From: Panopea generosa
Taxonomy: Eukaryota > Mollusca > Bivalvia > Adapedonta > Hiatellidae
Assembly: GCA_029582155.1 (NCBI GenBank)
Contig: CM055909.1
Span: 50,160,412 to 50,224,411 of the forward strand
Reading direction: 5' to 3'
Length of the DNA: 64,000 bases
Below the pieces are notes generated by a model. The model ran no database searches. It saw nothing but the letters and a program-made list of their open reading frames with translations, and was not told the DNA's origin. This document shows positions 39,229 to 52,671 of this stretch, piece after piece (the stretch's first letter is position 1; the number at the start of each line of letters is the position of its first letter). Both the position numbers and the translations under genes were made by a program.

Positions 39229-39800
39229 CTGAAATTATTTAATATTTATTTATTTAAGCTTTGCTTTTAGCTCGGCTCTTCGTAGAATAGGAGTGGGTGG
39301 GGTATTGAACTCACCCTGACGTCTGCGTCGGCGTTGGTTTTTCAGGTTAAAGGATTTGAATGAAACTGTACACGTGTGTTCAGCATCACAAATGGAACGC
39401 ACCGAGACAAGAACAATAACTGGGTTGCATATTTGCAGAATTATGGCTATAACTCCCGTAGATTTCCCGTTGACACAATAATTGCCCTTTCAGATTTAAA
39501 ACATTTCGTTAGAGCTTTATAGCAGGTACGAAGTAGCATATTTCATCAACCTATGATTTGGCATGAATGAAACTTCACATGTATGTTAAGCATCATCAAA
39601 GAAACTCATAGAGACAAGAACCAAAACTCTTGATTGTATTTTTTGGAAGAATGATTGCCCTTTTAAGTTCAGAAATTTTGTTAGAGCAGTTTAAATTTTG
39701 TAGTTCAAGCAAAGGGCATTGAGTTTAGATGTTTTACAAATAGGGTCAGTTTGTGGTTCTCTCTTACATGATCAAAAACATGACCCTTGGGGCAAAAATT
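39229..39800. repeat. Probable dispersed repeat with internal duplication
   Basis: Two related stretches of roughly 200 bp share the pattern acatg/acacgtgtg ttcagcatca, gagacaagaac, attgccctttcag/attgcccttttaag and cgttagagc/tgttagagc (about 39357-39515 and 39570-39690). They look like a degenerate dispersed repeat. Termini were not defined. Confidence 0.4.
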
Positions 39801-40068
39801 ACGGTGTTCCATTTGGACCATCGCGTTTTTTATTTCTGAACTTCATACCACGAAAGTCGTTTTCACCATCGTAGTTTCGTGATTTCGTGTTTTCATCATC
39901 GTAGTTTCACCATCGTAATCGACTTTCACCATCGTGGTTTCGACTTTCGACTTTCACCATCGTAGTTTCGCGTTTTCATTATCATAGTTTCGACTTTCAT
40001 CATCATGATTTCGAGCATCGTGGTTTGGGGAAAAAAATAAAAATACAATGGTCTAAACGGAACACCGT
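39801..40068. mobile_element. 268-bp MITE with 21-bp TIRs and 7-bp TSD
   Basis: acggtgttccatttggacca at the left end is mirrored by tggtctaaacggaacaccgt at the right end (two mismatches). The element is flanked on both sides by aaaaatt (39794-39800 and 40069-40075), a perfect 7-bp target duplication. The interior is an imperfect short repeat of catcgtagtttcg-like units. It has no coding capacity, so it is a non-autonomous DNA transposon. Confidence 0.85.
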
Positions 40069-40400
40069 AAAAATTGGCTACCCATAAGGGGTCAACATTT
40101 TACATACTGTTATATAAGGAAATTAAAAAAATATGTTGCTACCAAATATAGAGCTTAGATATAATTTTTCACCTCTTTAAAAAAAAGTTTTATTTATTTA
40201 TTTTATATTTTTATAACATAGTATCAAACTGTAATAAACTGTACATGATGGTACAAGCTTGTTTCAACTGTATTTGTTGGAACAAGACTATAGATCCATT
40301 TACAAGAACTTGTGTATAACCATATGCTTTGAAGGTAGTGCATATATCGCATATTTAAAATATTGATACACTATTCTTGAAACAGAAGATCTTCTCAAAT

Positions 40401-40664
40401 GTTGTTGTTGTATGGTGTTTAGCGTCGCTTTCAACAATTTTTCAGTCATATCGCGACGGTGTCTACTTGAGACAGTATTCTAAGCGCTGTCACACTGGAG
40501 TATCATGTCGCAGACACATGGTATGATAACCCACCCAGTCACATTATACTGACACCGGGCCGACCAGACCTAGAACTGGTTATTTGGTATGACCCGGCCG
40601 GGGATTGAACCCACGACCTTCCGCATGCGAGGCGGACGCTCTACCACTAGACCACGCAGCGGTC
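40401..40664 (-). mobile_element. tRNA-derived SINE (first family), copy 1
   Basis: On the minus strand it begins with a tRNA-like head carrying tggtctagtggtagagcg (A box) and ggtcgtgggttcaatcccc (B box). The conserved body includes agtataatgtgactgggtgg and cataccatgtgtctgcgaca, and the tail is caacaacaac. It shares its whole length with the copies at 53316 and 59478. Confidence 0.85.
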
Positions 40665-41880
40665 TTTCTCAAATGTTGTTTACACTATATCTTAATTATT
40701 TCTGGTAATGTTTATTTAGTATTTCTTAATATGCTTGACCAACTTATATTGTTCTATTCTTGCAAATGTAATATTTACGTACATGATATGTCTTTAGTTG
40801 GGTATTGCACACCTATCAGGTTATGGTCAGCAATGGTTAAGGTAAACAACAAATGTAACTAAATGCTAAATTAAATAATTATATTAAGGCAATATAAGAC
40901 ATCCATTCACATTGTTGTTTTTTATAAATATATTGATTATGAAAATAAATATTCTTATTCATTTATTTTGATAAAACTTTTTTTTATAACAAACAAGGAA
41001 TACTTATAGCTTAATTTTACCACCTCTGGTGTTTTATATTAATTATCTTCCATTTGACACTTGTTTCCTGTAAAAGCTGTCGTTTTAGAACAGCATCGAA
41101 ATGATCGAGCGCACTGTCCTTCCGACAACTCTTGTTTAACTAAATAATGCATCTATTTATTCATAATGATTCATTAATTAATTAAAATACTAGCATGGGA
41201 TAGCTGGTTATAAAATATCAAAAGTTATTAATATATTAGTCAAAGTTTTGTACGTACAACTATTCAAATGGTAAAAACTGACAACAAACGAAATGTATGA
41301 AAAGTGTGCGTATGTACAAAGGGTTAAAACTCGACCTTAATGTATTTAACATCGAATATTGCGAATTCGATCCCTAGCTCGACCCGTGACTAAAACACAC
41401 TAAATATGTTGGTTCTAAACAGGCGGCGGACCTGAAACTTAACCATTTGAGCTTTGAGCTTTCTTTGCAATCGAGCTCAAGTAAATCATTATTAACTAAA
41501 CTAATCATTAAAACAAACAGGAAATGTGAGTATATGGCCTTGGATAGAAGTTAGTATTGTATACCAAATGATTGAATTGTATAAATACAGGATGTTTAAT
41601 CATTCTCTCATTGCGTCTAATGCGCTGTGCTCCATTGACCCTGCCGTTTTTAAACATATCTATTAACATACATTTATTTCCGCAAACAATGACACAATGT
41701 ATACACCTGGTTTAAAATGTATGAGGGGGTAAATATGAAATGCTGATACGGTGTGAAGAAATATTGAACTACCGCCATGTTATGTCTTTGTTAATTGTGC
41801 TAGTAGATTTGATATTGCAAGAATATTGCAATAGTTGAAGTGTTGACAAAGGTTAATAAAAGGTAGCACAGACTGCACCA
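40665..41880. other. Intron sequence, nothing recognised
   Basis: AT-rich gene 1 intron left of the 27-bp array. A B-box-like gaattcgatccctagc at about 41363 may be an old SINE scrap. No exon supported. Confidence 0.45.
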
Positions 41881-44800
41881 TGTGAGAGATTGGCAATAGA
41901 TACGCCTTGTGAGATATTTGCAATAGATACACCTTGTGAGATATTGGCAATATATACGCCTTGTGAGAGATTGGCAATAGATACGCCTTGTGAGAGATTG
42001 GCAATAGATAAGCCTTGGGAGAGATTGCCAATATATAAGCCTTGTGAGAGATTGCCAATAAATATGCCTTGTAAGAGATTGCCAAAATATACGCCTTGTT
42101 AGAGATCGGCAATAGATACACCTTGTGAGAGATTGGCAATAGATACGCCTTGGGAGAGATTGCCAATATATACGCCTTGTGAGAGATTGGCAATATATAC
42201 GCCTTGTGAGAGATTGGCAATAGATACGCCTTGGGAGAGATTGCCAATATATAAGCCTTGTGAGAGATTGCCAATAAATATGCCTTGTAAGAGATTGCCA
42301 AAATATACGCCTTGTTAGAGATCGGCAATAGATACACCTTGTGAGAGATTGGCAATAGATACGCCTTGGGAGAGATTGCCAATATATACGCCTTGTGAGA
42401 GATTGGCAATATATACGCCTTGTGAGAGATTGGCAATAGATACGCCTTGGGAGAGATTGCCAATATATAAGCCTTGTGAGAGATTGCCAATAAATATTCC
42501 TTGTAAGAGATTGCCAAAATATACGCCTTGTTAGAGATCGGCAATAGATACACTTTGTGAGAGATTGGCAATAGATACGCCTTGGGAGAGATTGCCAATA
42601 TATACGCCTTGTAAGAGACTGCCAATAAATACGCCTTGTGAGAGATTGCCAAAATATACGCCTTGTGAGAAATTGGCAATAGATACGCCTTGTCAGAGAT
42701 TGGAAATAGATACGCCTTGTGAGAGGTTGGCAGTATATACGCCTTGGGAGAGATTGCCAATATATACGCCTTGTGAGAGATTGCCAATAAATACGCCTTG
42801 TGAGAGATTGCCAAAATATACGCCTTGTGAGAGATTGGCAATAGATACACCTTGTGAGAGATTGGCAATAGATACGCCTTGGGAGAGATTGCCAATATAT
42901 ACGCCTTGTGAGATATTGGCAATATATACGCCTTGTGAGAGATTGACAAAATATACACCTTGTGAGAGATTGACAATATATACGACTTCTGAGAGATTGT
43001 CATTATATACGCCTTGTGAGAGATTGGCAATAGATACGCCCTGTTAGAGATCGGCAATAGATATGCCTTGTGAGAGATTGGCAATAGATACGCCCTGTTA
43101 GAGATTGGCAACAGATACGCCTTGTTAGAGATCGGTATCAGATACGCCTTGTGAGAGATTGGCAACAGATACGCCTTGTGAGAGTTTTGGCAACAGATAC
43201 GCCTTGTGAGAGATTGGCAATAGAAACACCTTGAGAGAGATTGGCAATAGATACGCTTTGTGAGAGATTGGCAATAGATACGTCTTGAGGGAGATTGGCA
43301 ATAGATACGCCCTGTTAGAGATTGGCAACATATATGCCTTGTGAGAGATTGGCAAAATATACGCCTTGTGAGAGTTTGACAATAGATAGGACTTATGAGA
43401 GATTGGCAATAGATAAGCCTTGTGAGAGATTGACAATAGATACGACCTGTTAGAGAATGGCAACAGATATGCTTTTGAGAGATTGGCAATAGATACGACT
43501 TGCGAGAGATCGGCAATAGATACTCCTTGTGAGAGATTGCCAAAATATACGCCTTTAGAGAGATTGGCAATTAATACGCCTTGTGAGAGATTGACTATAT
43601 ATACGCCTTGTGAGAGGTTGGCAATATATACACCTTGTGAGATTGGCAATAGATACGCCTTGTGAGAGATTGCCAATATATACGCCTTGTGAGAGATTGC
43701 CAATACATACGCTTTGTGAGAGATTGGCAATATATACGCCTTGTGAGAGATTGGCAATAGATACGCCTTGTGAGAGATTGGCAATATATAAGCCTTGGGA
43801 GAGATTGCCAATATATACGCCTTGTGAGAGATTGCCAATAAATACGCTTTGTGAGAGATTGCCAAAATATACGCCTTGTTAGAGATCGGCAATAGATACA
43901 CCTTGTGAGAGATTGGCAATAGATACGCCTTGGGAGAGATTGCCAATATATACGCCTTGTAAGAGACTGCCAATAAATATGCCTTGTGAGAGATTGCCAA
44001 AATATACGCCTTGTGAGAGATTGGCAATAGATACGCCTTGTGAGAGATTGGAAATAGATACGCCTTGTGAGAGATTGGCAGTATATACGCCTTGGGAGAG
44101 ATTGCCAATATATACGCCTTGTGAGAGATTGCCAATAAATACGCCTTGTGAGAGATTGCCAAAATATACGCCTTGTGAGAGATTGGCAATAGATACACCT
44201 TGTGAGAGATTGGCAATAGATACGCCTTGGGAGAGATTGCCAATATATACGCCTTGTGAGAGATTGAGAGATTGACAATATATACGCATTGTGAGATAAT
44301 GGCAATATATACGCCTTGTAAGAGATTGACAAAATATACACCTTGTGAGAGATTGACAATAGATACGACTTGTGAGAGATTGTCATTATATACGCCTTGT
44401 GAGAGATTGGCAATAGATACGCCCTGTTAGAGATCGGCAATAGATATGCCTTGTGAGAGATTGGCAATATATACGCCCTGTTAGAGATTGGCAACAGATA
44501 CGCCTTGTTAGAGATCGGTATCAGATACGCCTTGTGAGAGATTGGCAACAGATACGCCTTGTGAGAGTTTTGGCAACAGATACGCCTTGTGAGAGATTGG
44601 CAATAGAAACACCTTGAGAGAGATTGGCAATAGATACGCTTTGTGAGAGATTGGCAATAGATACGTCTTGAGGGAGATTGGCAATAGATACGCCCTGTTA
44701 GAGATTGGCAACATATATGCCTTGTGAGAGATTGACAAAATATAAGCCTTGTGAGAGTTTGACAATAGATAGGACTTATGGAATTGGCAATGGATAAGCC

Positions 44801-47800
44801 TTGTGAGAGATTGACAATAGATACGACCTGTTAGAGAATGGCAACAGATATGCTTTTGAGAGATTGGCAATAGATACGACTTGCGAGAGATCGGCAATAG
44901 ATACTCCTTGTGAGAGATTGCCAAAATATACGCCTTTAGAGAGATTGGCAATTAATACGCCTTGTGAGAGATTGACTATATATACGCCTTGTGAGAGGTT
45001 GGCAATATATACACCTTGTGAGATTGGCAATAGATACGCCTTGTGAGAGATTGCCAATAGATACGCCTTGTGAGAGATTGGCAATAGATACGCCTTGTGC
45101 GAGATTGCCAATATATACGACTTGTGAAAGACTGGCAATATATACGCCTTGTGAGAGATTGACAATATATACGCCTTGTGAGAGATTGTCAAAATATACG
45201 CCTTGTGAGAGATTGACAATATATACGACTTGTGAGAGATTGGCAAAATATAAGCCTGGTGAGAGACTGGTAATAGATACGCCCTGTTAGAGATTGGCAA
45301 TAGATATATGTCTTGTGAGAGTTTGGCAATAGATACGCCCTGTTAGAGATTGGCAACATATACGCCTTGTTAGAGATCGGCAAAAGATACGACTTGTGAG
45401 AGATTGGCAATAAATACGCCTTGTGAGAGATTGGCAATAGAAACACATTGAGAGAGATTGGCAATAGATACGCCTTGTGAGCGATTGGCAATAGAAACAC
45501 ATTGAGAGAGATTGGCAAAAGATACGCCTTGTGAGAGATTGGCAATAGAAACACATTGAGAGAGATTGGCAATAGATACACCCTGTGAGAGATTGGCAAT
45601 AGATACACCCTGTTAGAGATTGGCAACAGATACGCCTTGTTAGAGATCGGCAACAGATACACCTTTTGAGAGATTGGCAACAGATACGCCTTGTGAGAGA
45701 TTGGCAACAGATACGCCTTGTGAGAGATTGGCAATAGAATCACCTTGAGAGAGATTGGCAATAGATACGTCTTGTGAGAGATTGACAATATATAGGACTT
45801 ATGAGAGATTGGCAATAGATACGCCTTGTGAGAGATTGGCAATAGATATGCCCTGTTAGAGATTGGCAATGTATATGCCTTGAAAGAGATTGGCAAAATT
45901 TACGCCTTGTGAGAGTTTGACAATAGATAGGACTTATGAGAGATTGGTAACAGATATGCCTTTTGAAAGATTGGGCAAAAGATACGCCTTGTGAGAGATT
46001 GGCAATAAATATGCCTTGTGAGAGATTGGCAACAAATACGCCTTGTGAAAGACTGGCAATAGATACGCCTTGTGAGAGATTGGCAATAAATACGCCTTGT
46101 GAGAGATTGGCAACAAATATGCCTTGTGAGAGATTGGCAACAAATACGCCTTGTGAGAGATTGGCAATAAATATGCCTTGTGAGAGATTGGCAACAAATA
46201 CGCCTTGTGAGAGATTGGCAATAGAAACACATTGAGAGAGATTGGCAATAGATACGCCATGTGAGAGATTGGCAATAGATACACCCTGTTAGAGATTGGC
46301 AACAGATACGCCTTGTAAGAGATCGGCAACAGATACATCTTGTAAGAGATTGGCAACAGATACGCCTTGTGAGAGATTGGCAACAGATACGCCTTGTGAG
46401 AGATTGGCAACAGATACGCCTTGTGAGAGATTGGCAATAGAATCACATTGAGAGAGATTTGCAATAGATACGCCTTGTGAGAGATTGTCAATATATAGGA
46501 CTTATGAGAGATTGACAATAGATACGCCTTGTGAGAGATTGGCAATAGATATGCCCTGTTAGAGATTGGCAAAATATACGCCTTGTGAGAGTTTGACAAT
46601 AGATAGGACTTATGAGAGATTGGTAACAGATATGCCTTTTGAAAGATTGGCAAAAGATACGACTTGCAAAAGATGAGCAAAAGATATGCCTTGTAAGAAA
46701 TTGGCAATAGATACGCCTTGTGAGAGACTGGCAATAGATACGCCTTGGGAAAGATTGACAATAGATATGCCTTGTGAGAGATTGGCAATAGATACGTCTT
46801 GTTAGAGACTGGCAATAGATACGCCTTGTGAGAGATTGGCCATAGATATGCCTTGTGAGAGGTTGGCAAAATATACGCCTTGTGAGAGTTTGACAATAAA
46901 TAGGACTTATGAGAGATTGACAATAGACACGCCTAGTGAGATTGACAATAGATACGCCCTGTTAGAGATTGGCAACAGATATGCCTTTTGAGAGATTGGC
47001 AATAGATACGACTTGCAAAAGATACGCCTTGTAAGAAATTGGCAATTTATAAGCCTTGTGAGAGATTGGCAATAGATACGTCTTGTGAGAGATTGACAAT
47101 ATATAGGACTTATGAGAGATTGACAATAGATACGCCTTGTGAAAGATTGGCAATAGATATGCCCTGTTAGAGATTGGCAAAATATACGCCTTGTGAGAGT
47201 TTGACAATAGATAGGACTTATGAGAGATTGGTAACAGATATGCCTTTTGAAAGATTGGCAATAGATACGACTTGCAAAAGATGAGCAAAAGATATGCCTT
47301 GTAAGAAATTGGCAATAGATACGCCTTGTGAGAGACTGGCAATAGATACGCCTTGGGAAAGATTGACAATAGATATGCCTTGTGAGAGATTGGCAATAGA
47401 TACGTCTTGTTAGAGACTGGCAATAGATACGCCTTGTGAGAGATTGGCCATAGATATGCCTTGTGAGAGATTGGCAAAATATACGCCTTGTGAGAGTTTG
47501 ACAATAAATAGGACTTATGAGAGATTGGCAATAGACACGCCTAGTGAGATTGACAATAGATACGCCCTGTTAGAGATTGGCAACAGATATGCCTTTTGAG
47601 AGATTGGCAATAGATACGACTTGCAAAAGATACGCCTTGTAAGAAATTGGCAATTTATAAGCCTTGTGAGAGATTGGCAATAGATACGTCTTGTTAGAGA
47701 CTGGCAATAGATACGCCTTGTGAGAGATTGGCAACAGATATGCCTTTTGAGAGATTGGCAAAAGATACGTCTTTTTAGAGATTGGCAAAAGATACGCATT

Positions 47801-48123
47801 GTGAGAAATTGGCAAAAGATACACCTTGTGAGAGACTGACAATAGATACGCCTTGTGAGAGATTGGCAATAGATACGCCTTGTGAGAGATCGGCAATAGA
47901 TACGATTTGTGCGAGATTGGCAAAAGATACGCCTTGTGAGAGATCGGCAATAGATACGCCTTGTGAGAGATTGGCAAAAGATACGCCTTGTGAGAGATTG
48001 ACAATAGATACGCCTTGTGAGAAACTGGCAAAAGATAAGCCTTGTGAGAGATTGACAATAGATACGCCTTGTGAGAGATTGGCAATAGATATGCCTTGTG
48101 AGAGATTGGCAATAGATATGCCT
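41881..48123. repeat. 27-bp minisatellite, about 230 copies, nested duplications
   Basis: The unit gccttgtgagagattgg plus caatagatac is 27 bp, nine codons. Nested structure is seen: a 216-bp (8-unit) period near 42100-42560; a copy of 43130-43650 about 1381 bp further right (gcttttgag at 43471 and 44852); and a 608-bp repeat (agatgagc at 46671 and 47279). Since 27 is divisible by three, frames of up to 596 codons stay open on both strands with LPISHKAYL-like or AIDTPCERL-like repeats. It lies inside the 9.3-kb intron of gene 1. Confidence 0.97.
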
Positions 48124-48431
48124 TCGATCATAATACAAGTAGATGTCGATACTATAAACATTTCAGCAAACGTGTTTTGTAATACTATTTACACTTGACA
48201 TATGTGTAAAAAAAAGAATGGCTCTGGCTGCATACGTGTAACAACAATATGTGAAATGTGTGTTTTGTCATAGAGCGTAACGGTCTGCATCAAATGGTTT
48301 CGTACACTATACTATATCTAGAAATAACATGTGTTCTGTTTTGAATTGTTCAACATAAAATTTATAAGTTAAAATGTTAAGATAAATCCAATGACCATAA
48401 TTATGTTAATTTACATTTAGTTTTTATCGGA

Positions 48432-48461
48432 ATATATATATATATATATAATATATATTTG
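48432..48461. repeat. (TA)n microsatellite
   Basis: About 30 bases of near-perfect TA repeat, just downstream (on the gene strand) of the 48515-48613 exon. Confidence 0.9.
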
Positions 48462-48514
48462 ATATTTACTTAGAAAAATTGATATTCTTAAGCAATGAGT
48501 TGAAGTGAACTTAC

Positions 48515-48613
48515 TCTTCAGACTTCCACCTAAGTGTTTTGGCATTTCCCAGTACATTTCTACATTCCCTTGTCCTCGAGACATACAGAACACGTCCTGA
48601 ACAACCGACGGGG
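48515..48613 (-). CDS. Gene 1 exon: Fn3-3, strands A-B
   Basis: The 99-nt phase 1-1 exon has acceptor tttgtaacag and donor gtaagt. It encodes APSVVQDVFCM, then NVEMYWEMPKHLGGSLK, matching the start of an Fn3 with its conserved Trp and the B-C loop. The same exon length and phase recur at 35022-35120 for Fn3-4, which suggests that the two domains arose by duplication. The intron downstream is 9.3 kb and contains the 27-bp array, a SINE and a MITE. Confidence 0.88.
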
Positions 48614-49344
48614 CTGTTACAAAAATATAAAGAACAAAAGTGAAAACAGCAAGGAACCAAAAACAATAAGAAAACGGACAAGATGAGATAGAATAATAAG
48701 ACTGAATAATATCATTATGATAAACATAAAAGGGATATGAAGTATCCAAAATGGAATTATAAGACAAAATAAACGAAGGCTATCTATAAAAAAATAAATA
48801 AATAAATACAATTTAAGTAACACAGAAATAATTTGGTATCAAATATTGTATAATCACATAATTTTGATTATAACATGGATTTACGCATCCCCAATTCTTT
48901 CTCAAATTTTCGAAAGCAAATTGCTAAATATGTGATAACACAGTGTCGGTGTTACGAATAGAATTCCACTAAGTTTGTTCTATTGAAACCAAACTTGTAT
49001 ATGGCCAAAAAACTAGTCAAGCTGCTTCTTGGTGTATTTTCAAGAATTTCCTTTTCCTATCTCACATTTTTAACGCATATCCAGTATAAGGACGCAGATA
49101 AATTATGTTGTTCTAGTTAAAATGTCATACGTTTTAATCTTAACTTCACTTTTTACAATGAATCCGTGTTCTTTTGATACTAAAGCTACAGTTTTGAAAA
49201 TGTTTTTTTCCGCCCAATACAACTAGGTTCAATCACGTTACATTGCTTAGTTACACGTGAACAATGCTTAGTTTTACCATTTTGTGAACAATACATTAAC
49301 TAAAAGAAAATGCTTACTGGGAATGTTACATTGTGATTTCTTAC

Positions 49345-49511
49345 CGAGTTCATCTAGTGTTACGATTGTATTGTACACGTCGCTACATATTAATGCTGTT
49401 TTGTCTTCTCCTGCGCATGCCCATATGGACACGTTCAAACTCACGCCTTCCATTTCTTGCAGGTAGTGCGTTGATTCTGGTGTCTTAACTGCAATGTTCC
49501 AATGAATTGTT
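49345..49511 (-). CDS. Gene 1 exon: Fn3-2, C-terminal half
   Basis: The exon has acceptor aaatgcag and donor gtaaga and is 167 nt, phase 2 in and phase 1 out. It encodes IHWNIAVKTPESTHYLQEM and VSLNVSIWACAGED, consistent with strands C' to G of an Fn3 domain. Two cysteines (WACAG and LICSD) are unusual additions for an Fn3. An alternative acceptor (ag at 49533-49534) would lengthen it to 49532 in the same frame. The frame ends in TLDEL and joins cleanly to the next Fn3 at phase 1. Confidence 0.78.
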
Positions 49512-49534
49512 CTGCATTTAATTTTATCGTCACT

Positions 49535-51238
49535 TAACGTCGTTTTCAACAATGCCATGCGCAGCACATAACGACACATTTAAAGCTGTGTTGAAAGACA
49601 CGTTAAGTGCCAATAAAATTAAATGCAGGAAAGGTACATAATATATACAAGTATATAGAGAAACGAACGATGCAGAATGCTTATACGCCAGGGTCTGACG
49701 TTATACAACTTTGTTCCATGCTAAAGAGTTTATGCTTAACTCCAAATGGATGGACCATTACAGACTAACAGAAAATGTAACCTTGGAACTTTAATCTAAG
49801 GTTGTACATGAAACAGGGAAATAAATATTGGTTGAGAATGAATTTAAGTTAAGTAATAAAACTGAACGGAATAGCTAACCCGCCACTTTTGTATTTCTAA
49901 TATATTCGTCAATACATTGAGTAGCATTATATTTGTATACGACATTGACAGACAATTATGTGTTGAGCATACATAGCCTAAATGTTCAGTCTTAATCAAG
50001 TGCAAGTTTCAAGGAAATTGCTCTGATACTTTCTGAAAATATACATAAAATATCAGGTACACAGAACGCCAGGTGGCAGGTTAGCGGTTCCGTTCAGTAT
50101 AGTTAATAACCTCGGGGCGTGGACCCGTAATTATAACGCTTCTTAGTTAAATTAGTAAACTGTTACCTAATATTTTACATCTATTCTATAGTATCATCAC
50201 AACAGATTGAGATCTCATCATTATTATTCAATGAAGATACATGCTGAATAACCCATAATAATTGTTTTATAAAGAAACACAATATTGTAGGACAATCTGA
50301 ACTTCAGAGTAAAGATAGTGTTTCGACTTAAGGTGCTGTATGAATACGGACCTTGATGGCTATTCAGTGAAAATCAACAATCGTTATCAATGTACACAGT
50401 ATATATATAGTATGACTGTAGGAAATTAAACAAACGTCAATGTTTTTTATTGAGACCAGTCTAAACAACATGATCTTTTGGTTTTATATATTTACAACAA
50501 GCGAGAGAATCAAGGTATCTTTCTGCGTTTGGCGAAACAAATAAAACGTTGCTGCCTTCGAGACCATAAATAAAGTAAGCGATACGTTTTAGCCAGGTTT
50601 TATGCCAAAGTCATAGCTATGTTTATTTCAACGTGATCAGGCTTTGCACTCTTGATCACCACCAAAATAATCATTCGCGACAGGAACTACTTTTTACTCG
50701 AGTTCCATTTATCTCCATGTACTTTATATGTGCAACAAATCAAACACAAATTCCTTGTTGTGATTTCACTTATCTCTCTTATAAAATAAAATAGTAAATC
50801 TGAGTTCACTGTATATTCATGATCCAACGGGTTTCTATGTCTGTCCTTTATATAGCATATGAGCAGTCATGAATCCTTAACTGGATCCTACCCATATAAA
50901 GCTATCAGCTGGTGTATATAAATTATCTGTCCAGTCCAGATATGTTACGTGTAAACCATAGTATATTGGAAATGGTTGACACCAATTCTATTGAGTTAGT
51001 AGTTGCCTCGATATTATGTCTATGGTTTGCATTGTTCGCAATAGTTTAAATTTAAGTCTTGTTATTCGCAAAAAACAATTCCTTTTATTGTGTATATTGT
51101 ATTATTTCATTTATAAACATAAAATAAACCAAACCAAACCAAACGGTCATCAGTATTTGAGTACATTGATTTAACCTGTCTAACCCGTCATCAACTATTA
51201 ACTATTCAAAGCATATTTATGATAGTGTAGCCACTTAC
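49535..51238. other. Intron sequence, nothing certain recognised
   Basis: Intron of gene 1 between the two halves of Fn3-2. I searched the minus strand for a phase 1-to-2 exon that would reconcile the junction and found no convincing candidate. Confidence 0.45.
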
Positions 51239-51412
51239 AGTACCCAGCGCGATCTATGCCTCCATATCCATGCGCATGTAATGAAAATGACGTCATTTGG
51301 AACTTGTAGTATGTGGTATCTCCGCTAGATGGCGTCCAACGAAGCGTGGCATACCTATCGCGTACGTCCAAGTCACATTCGTCAAGTAGTATAGGTCCAG
51401 GTTTGTTAGGCT
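51239..51412 (-). CDS. Gene 1 exon: Fn3-2, N-terminal half
   Basis: Acceptor ttttcag precedes 51412. The exon encodes KPNKPGPILLDE followed by YATLRWTPSSGD and TTYYKFQMTSF, matching Fn3 strands A, B (conserved Trp) and C. The strongest donor, gtaagt after 51239, leaves phase 1, but the next recognised exon needs phase 2. A weaker donor gtactg five bases upstream (exon end 51244) would restore the frame. The 3' boundary is therefore uncertain. Confidence 0.8.
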
Positions 51413-51439
51413 CTGAAAAATAATTGATTGATTGATTGA

Positions 51440-51640
51440 ATATTTGGCGTCATTTTTATACCATCGAGGGCTTACAGACAACCAGTTGACCTAACCACTG
51501 TTTCCTGGGATTAACCAGTACTCAAGCACACCCCATCTCCGCAAGTAACTGATAACTTTCCCGCTTGCAACAGTGGTGAGAGACGAATGGTAATGAGACA
51601 CAATCATCACGGAGACTGTTGCCTGGAAAATAAAGTTCGT
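51440..51640 (-). mobile_element. Truncated SINE (second family)
   Basis: On the plus strand it shows ctgtttcctgggattaacc, cccatctccgcaagtaactg and aacagtggtgagagac, the 3' body shared with the copies at 52672 and 31630. The tRNA-like head is incomplete. Confidence 0.5.
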
Positions 51641-52660
51641 ATCACCAATCAACAAGGTGAAACATTGAAGATAGGTTTAAAGAATATCGGAATAAATTCT
51701 ATAAAAATAAAGATATATATTCTGATCTTGTTTATACTATTTTATTTCCGATCGACTGTAAAGCAAGCTTGGATATTTTGCGAATAGCTGAGACTTATCC
51801 AATGATTTGTTTAAAGAATTAATTTCTAACTCTAATATATATAATTATACCCATAGCAAAACGTCTTGTCTGGTGATTTTAAACACGAATATCTGAATTA
51901 ATTGAACACGGATATATGTAAATTTGATATTTTGAGAAATCACAATTAAGAGCCAAAAAACGTGACAATTATTGAAGAAATTTGATAGGTTAATTTTATA
52001 AAGAGTGGTGTTTGGAAGAACCGACTGTGTGTTTAAAAGTTCCATATGGTCTAAAAAGTAGCCCAATCAGTTTGCATGTACATATTGGTATTTCATGCTC
52101 CTTGCCTATGCAAATATTTAGCCTGAATTCGTGCATATGCTTGCAATGCCTATGTGCATACGATGTACTGCACTGCGCAATGCTCACGAGGGACAGGCAA
52201 AATATTAACATTTAACATGCAAACTGCTGGTGCTACTTATTAGAATATGCCTATTATGTGACATTCAAAACTACAGTCAGTATGTTTAAACACCACTTTC
52301 GATAAAACTAATCAATACATGTATTCTTAAATTTATTGGCCTTGAATAGTTCTTTCCGACAATACCAAATTTATATTCAATTCAATTCAATTCAATACAT
52401 TTTATTGCATAAAGTATCATAGAGACACTGAGAGCAAAACTACATTACTAATTTACAATGTGATGTTCCATCATAGTGACAATCATAAATTAACATATTA
52501 CCCATCGTCATATGTCAACTACTCTTATACTTTTAAGTAAACTACGTGACGTAACACTCGCCAAATAAGCCGGTTCGCAGAATCGCATGTCACAGCTTTA
52601 CATATACACTGTTCATGACACAGATACCTTAATTAATATATGACATAACATCAATCACCT
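51641..52660. other. Intron sequence, nothing recognised
   Basis: Unique-looking gene 1 intron. A short ttcaattcaattcaa simple repeat occurs at about 52378. Overlapping short frames near 51996-52215 have no support. Confidence 0.45.
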
Positions 52661-52671
52661 GTTGTTTTGAA

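Noticed and set aside
41780..45896. Long repetitive proteins (up to 596 codons) on both strands
   Set aside because: They follow from a stop-free 27-bp unit divisible by three; several overlapping frames are open at once and no splice or start context supports them.
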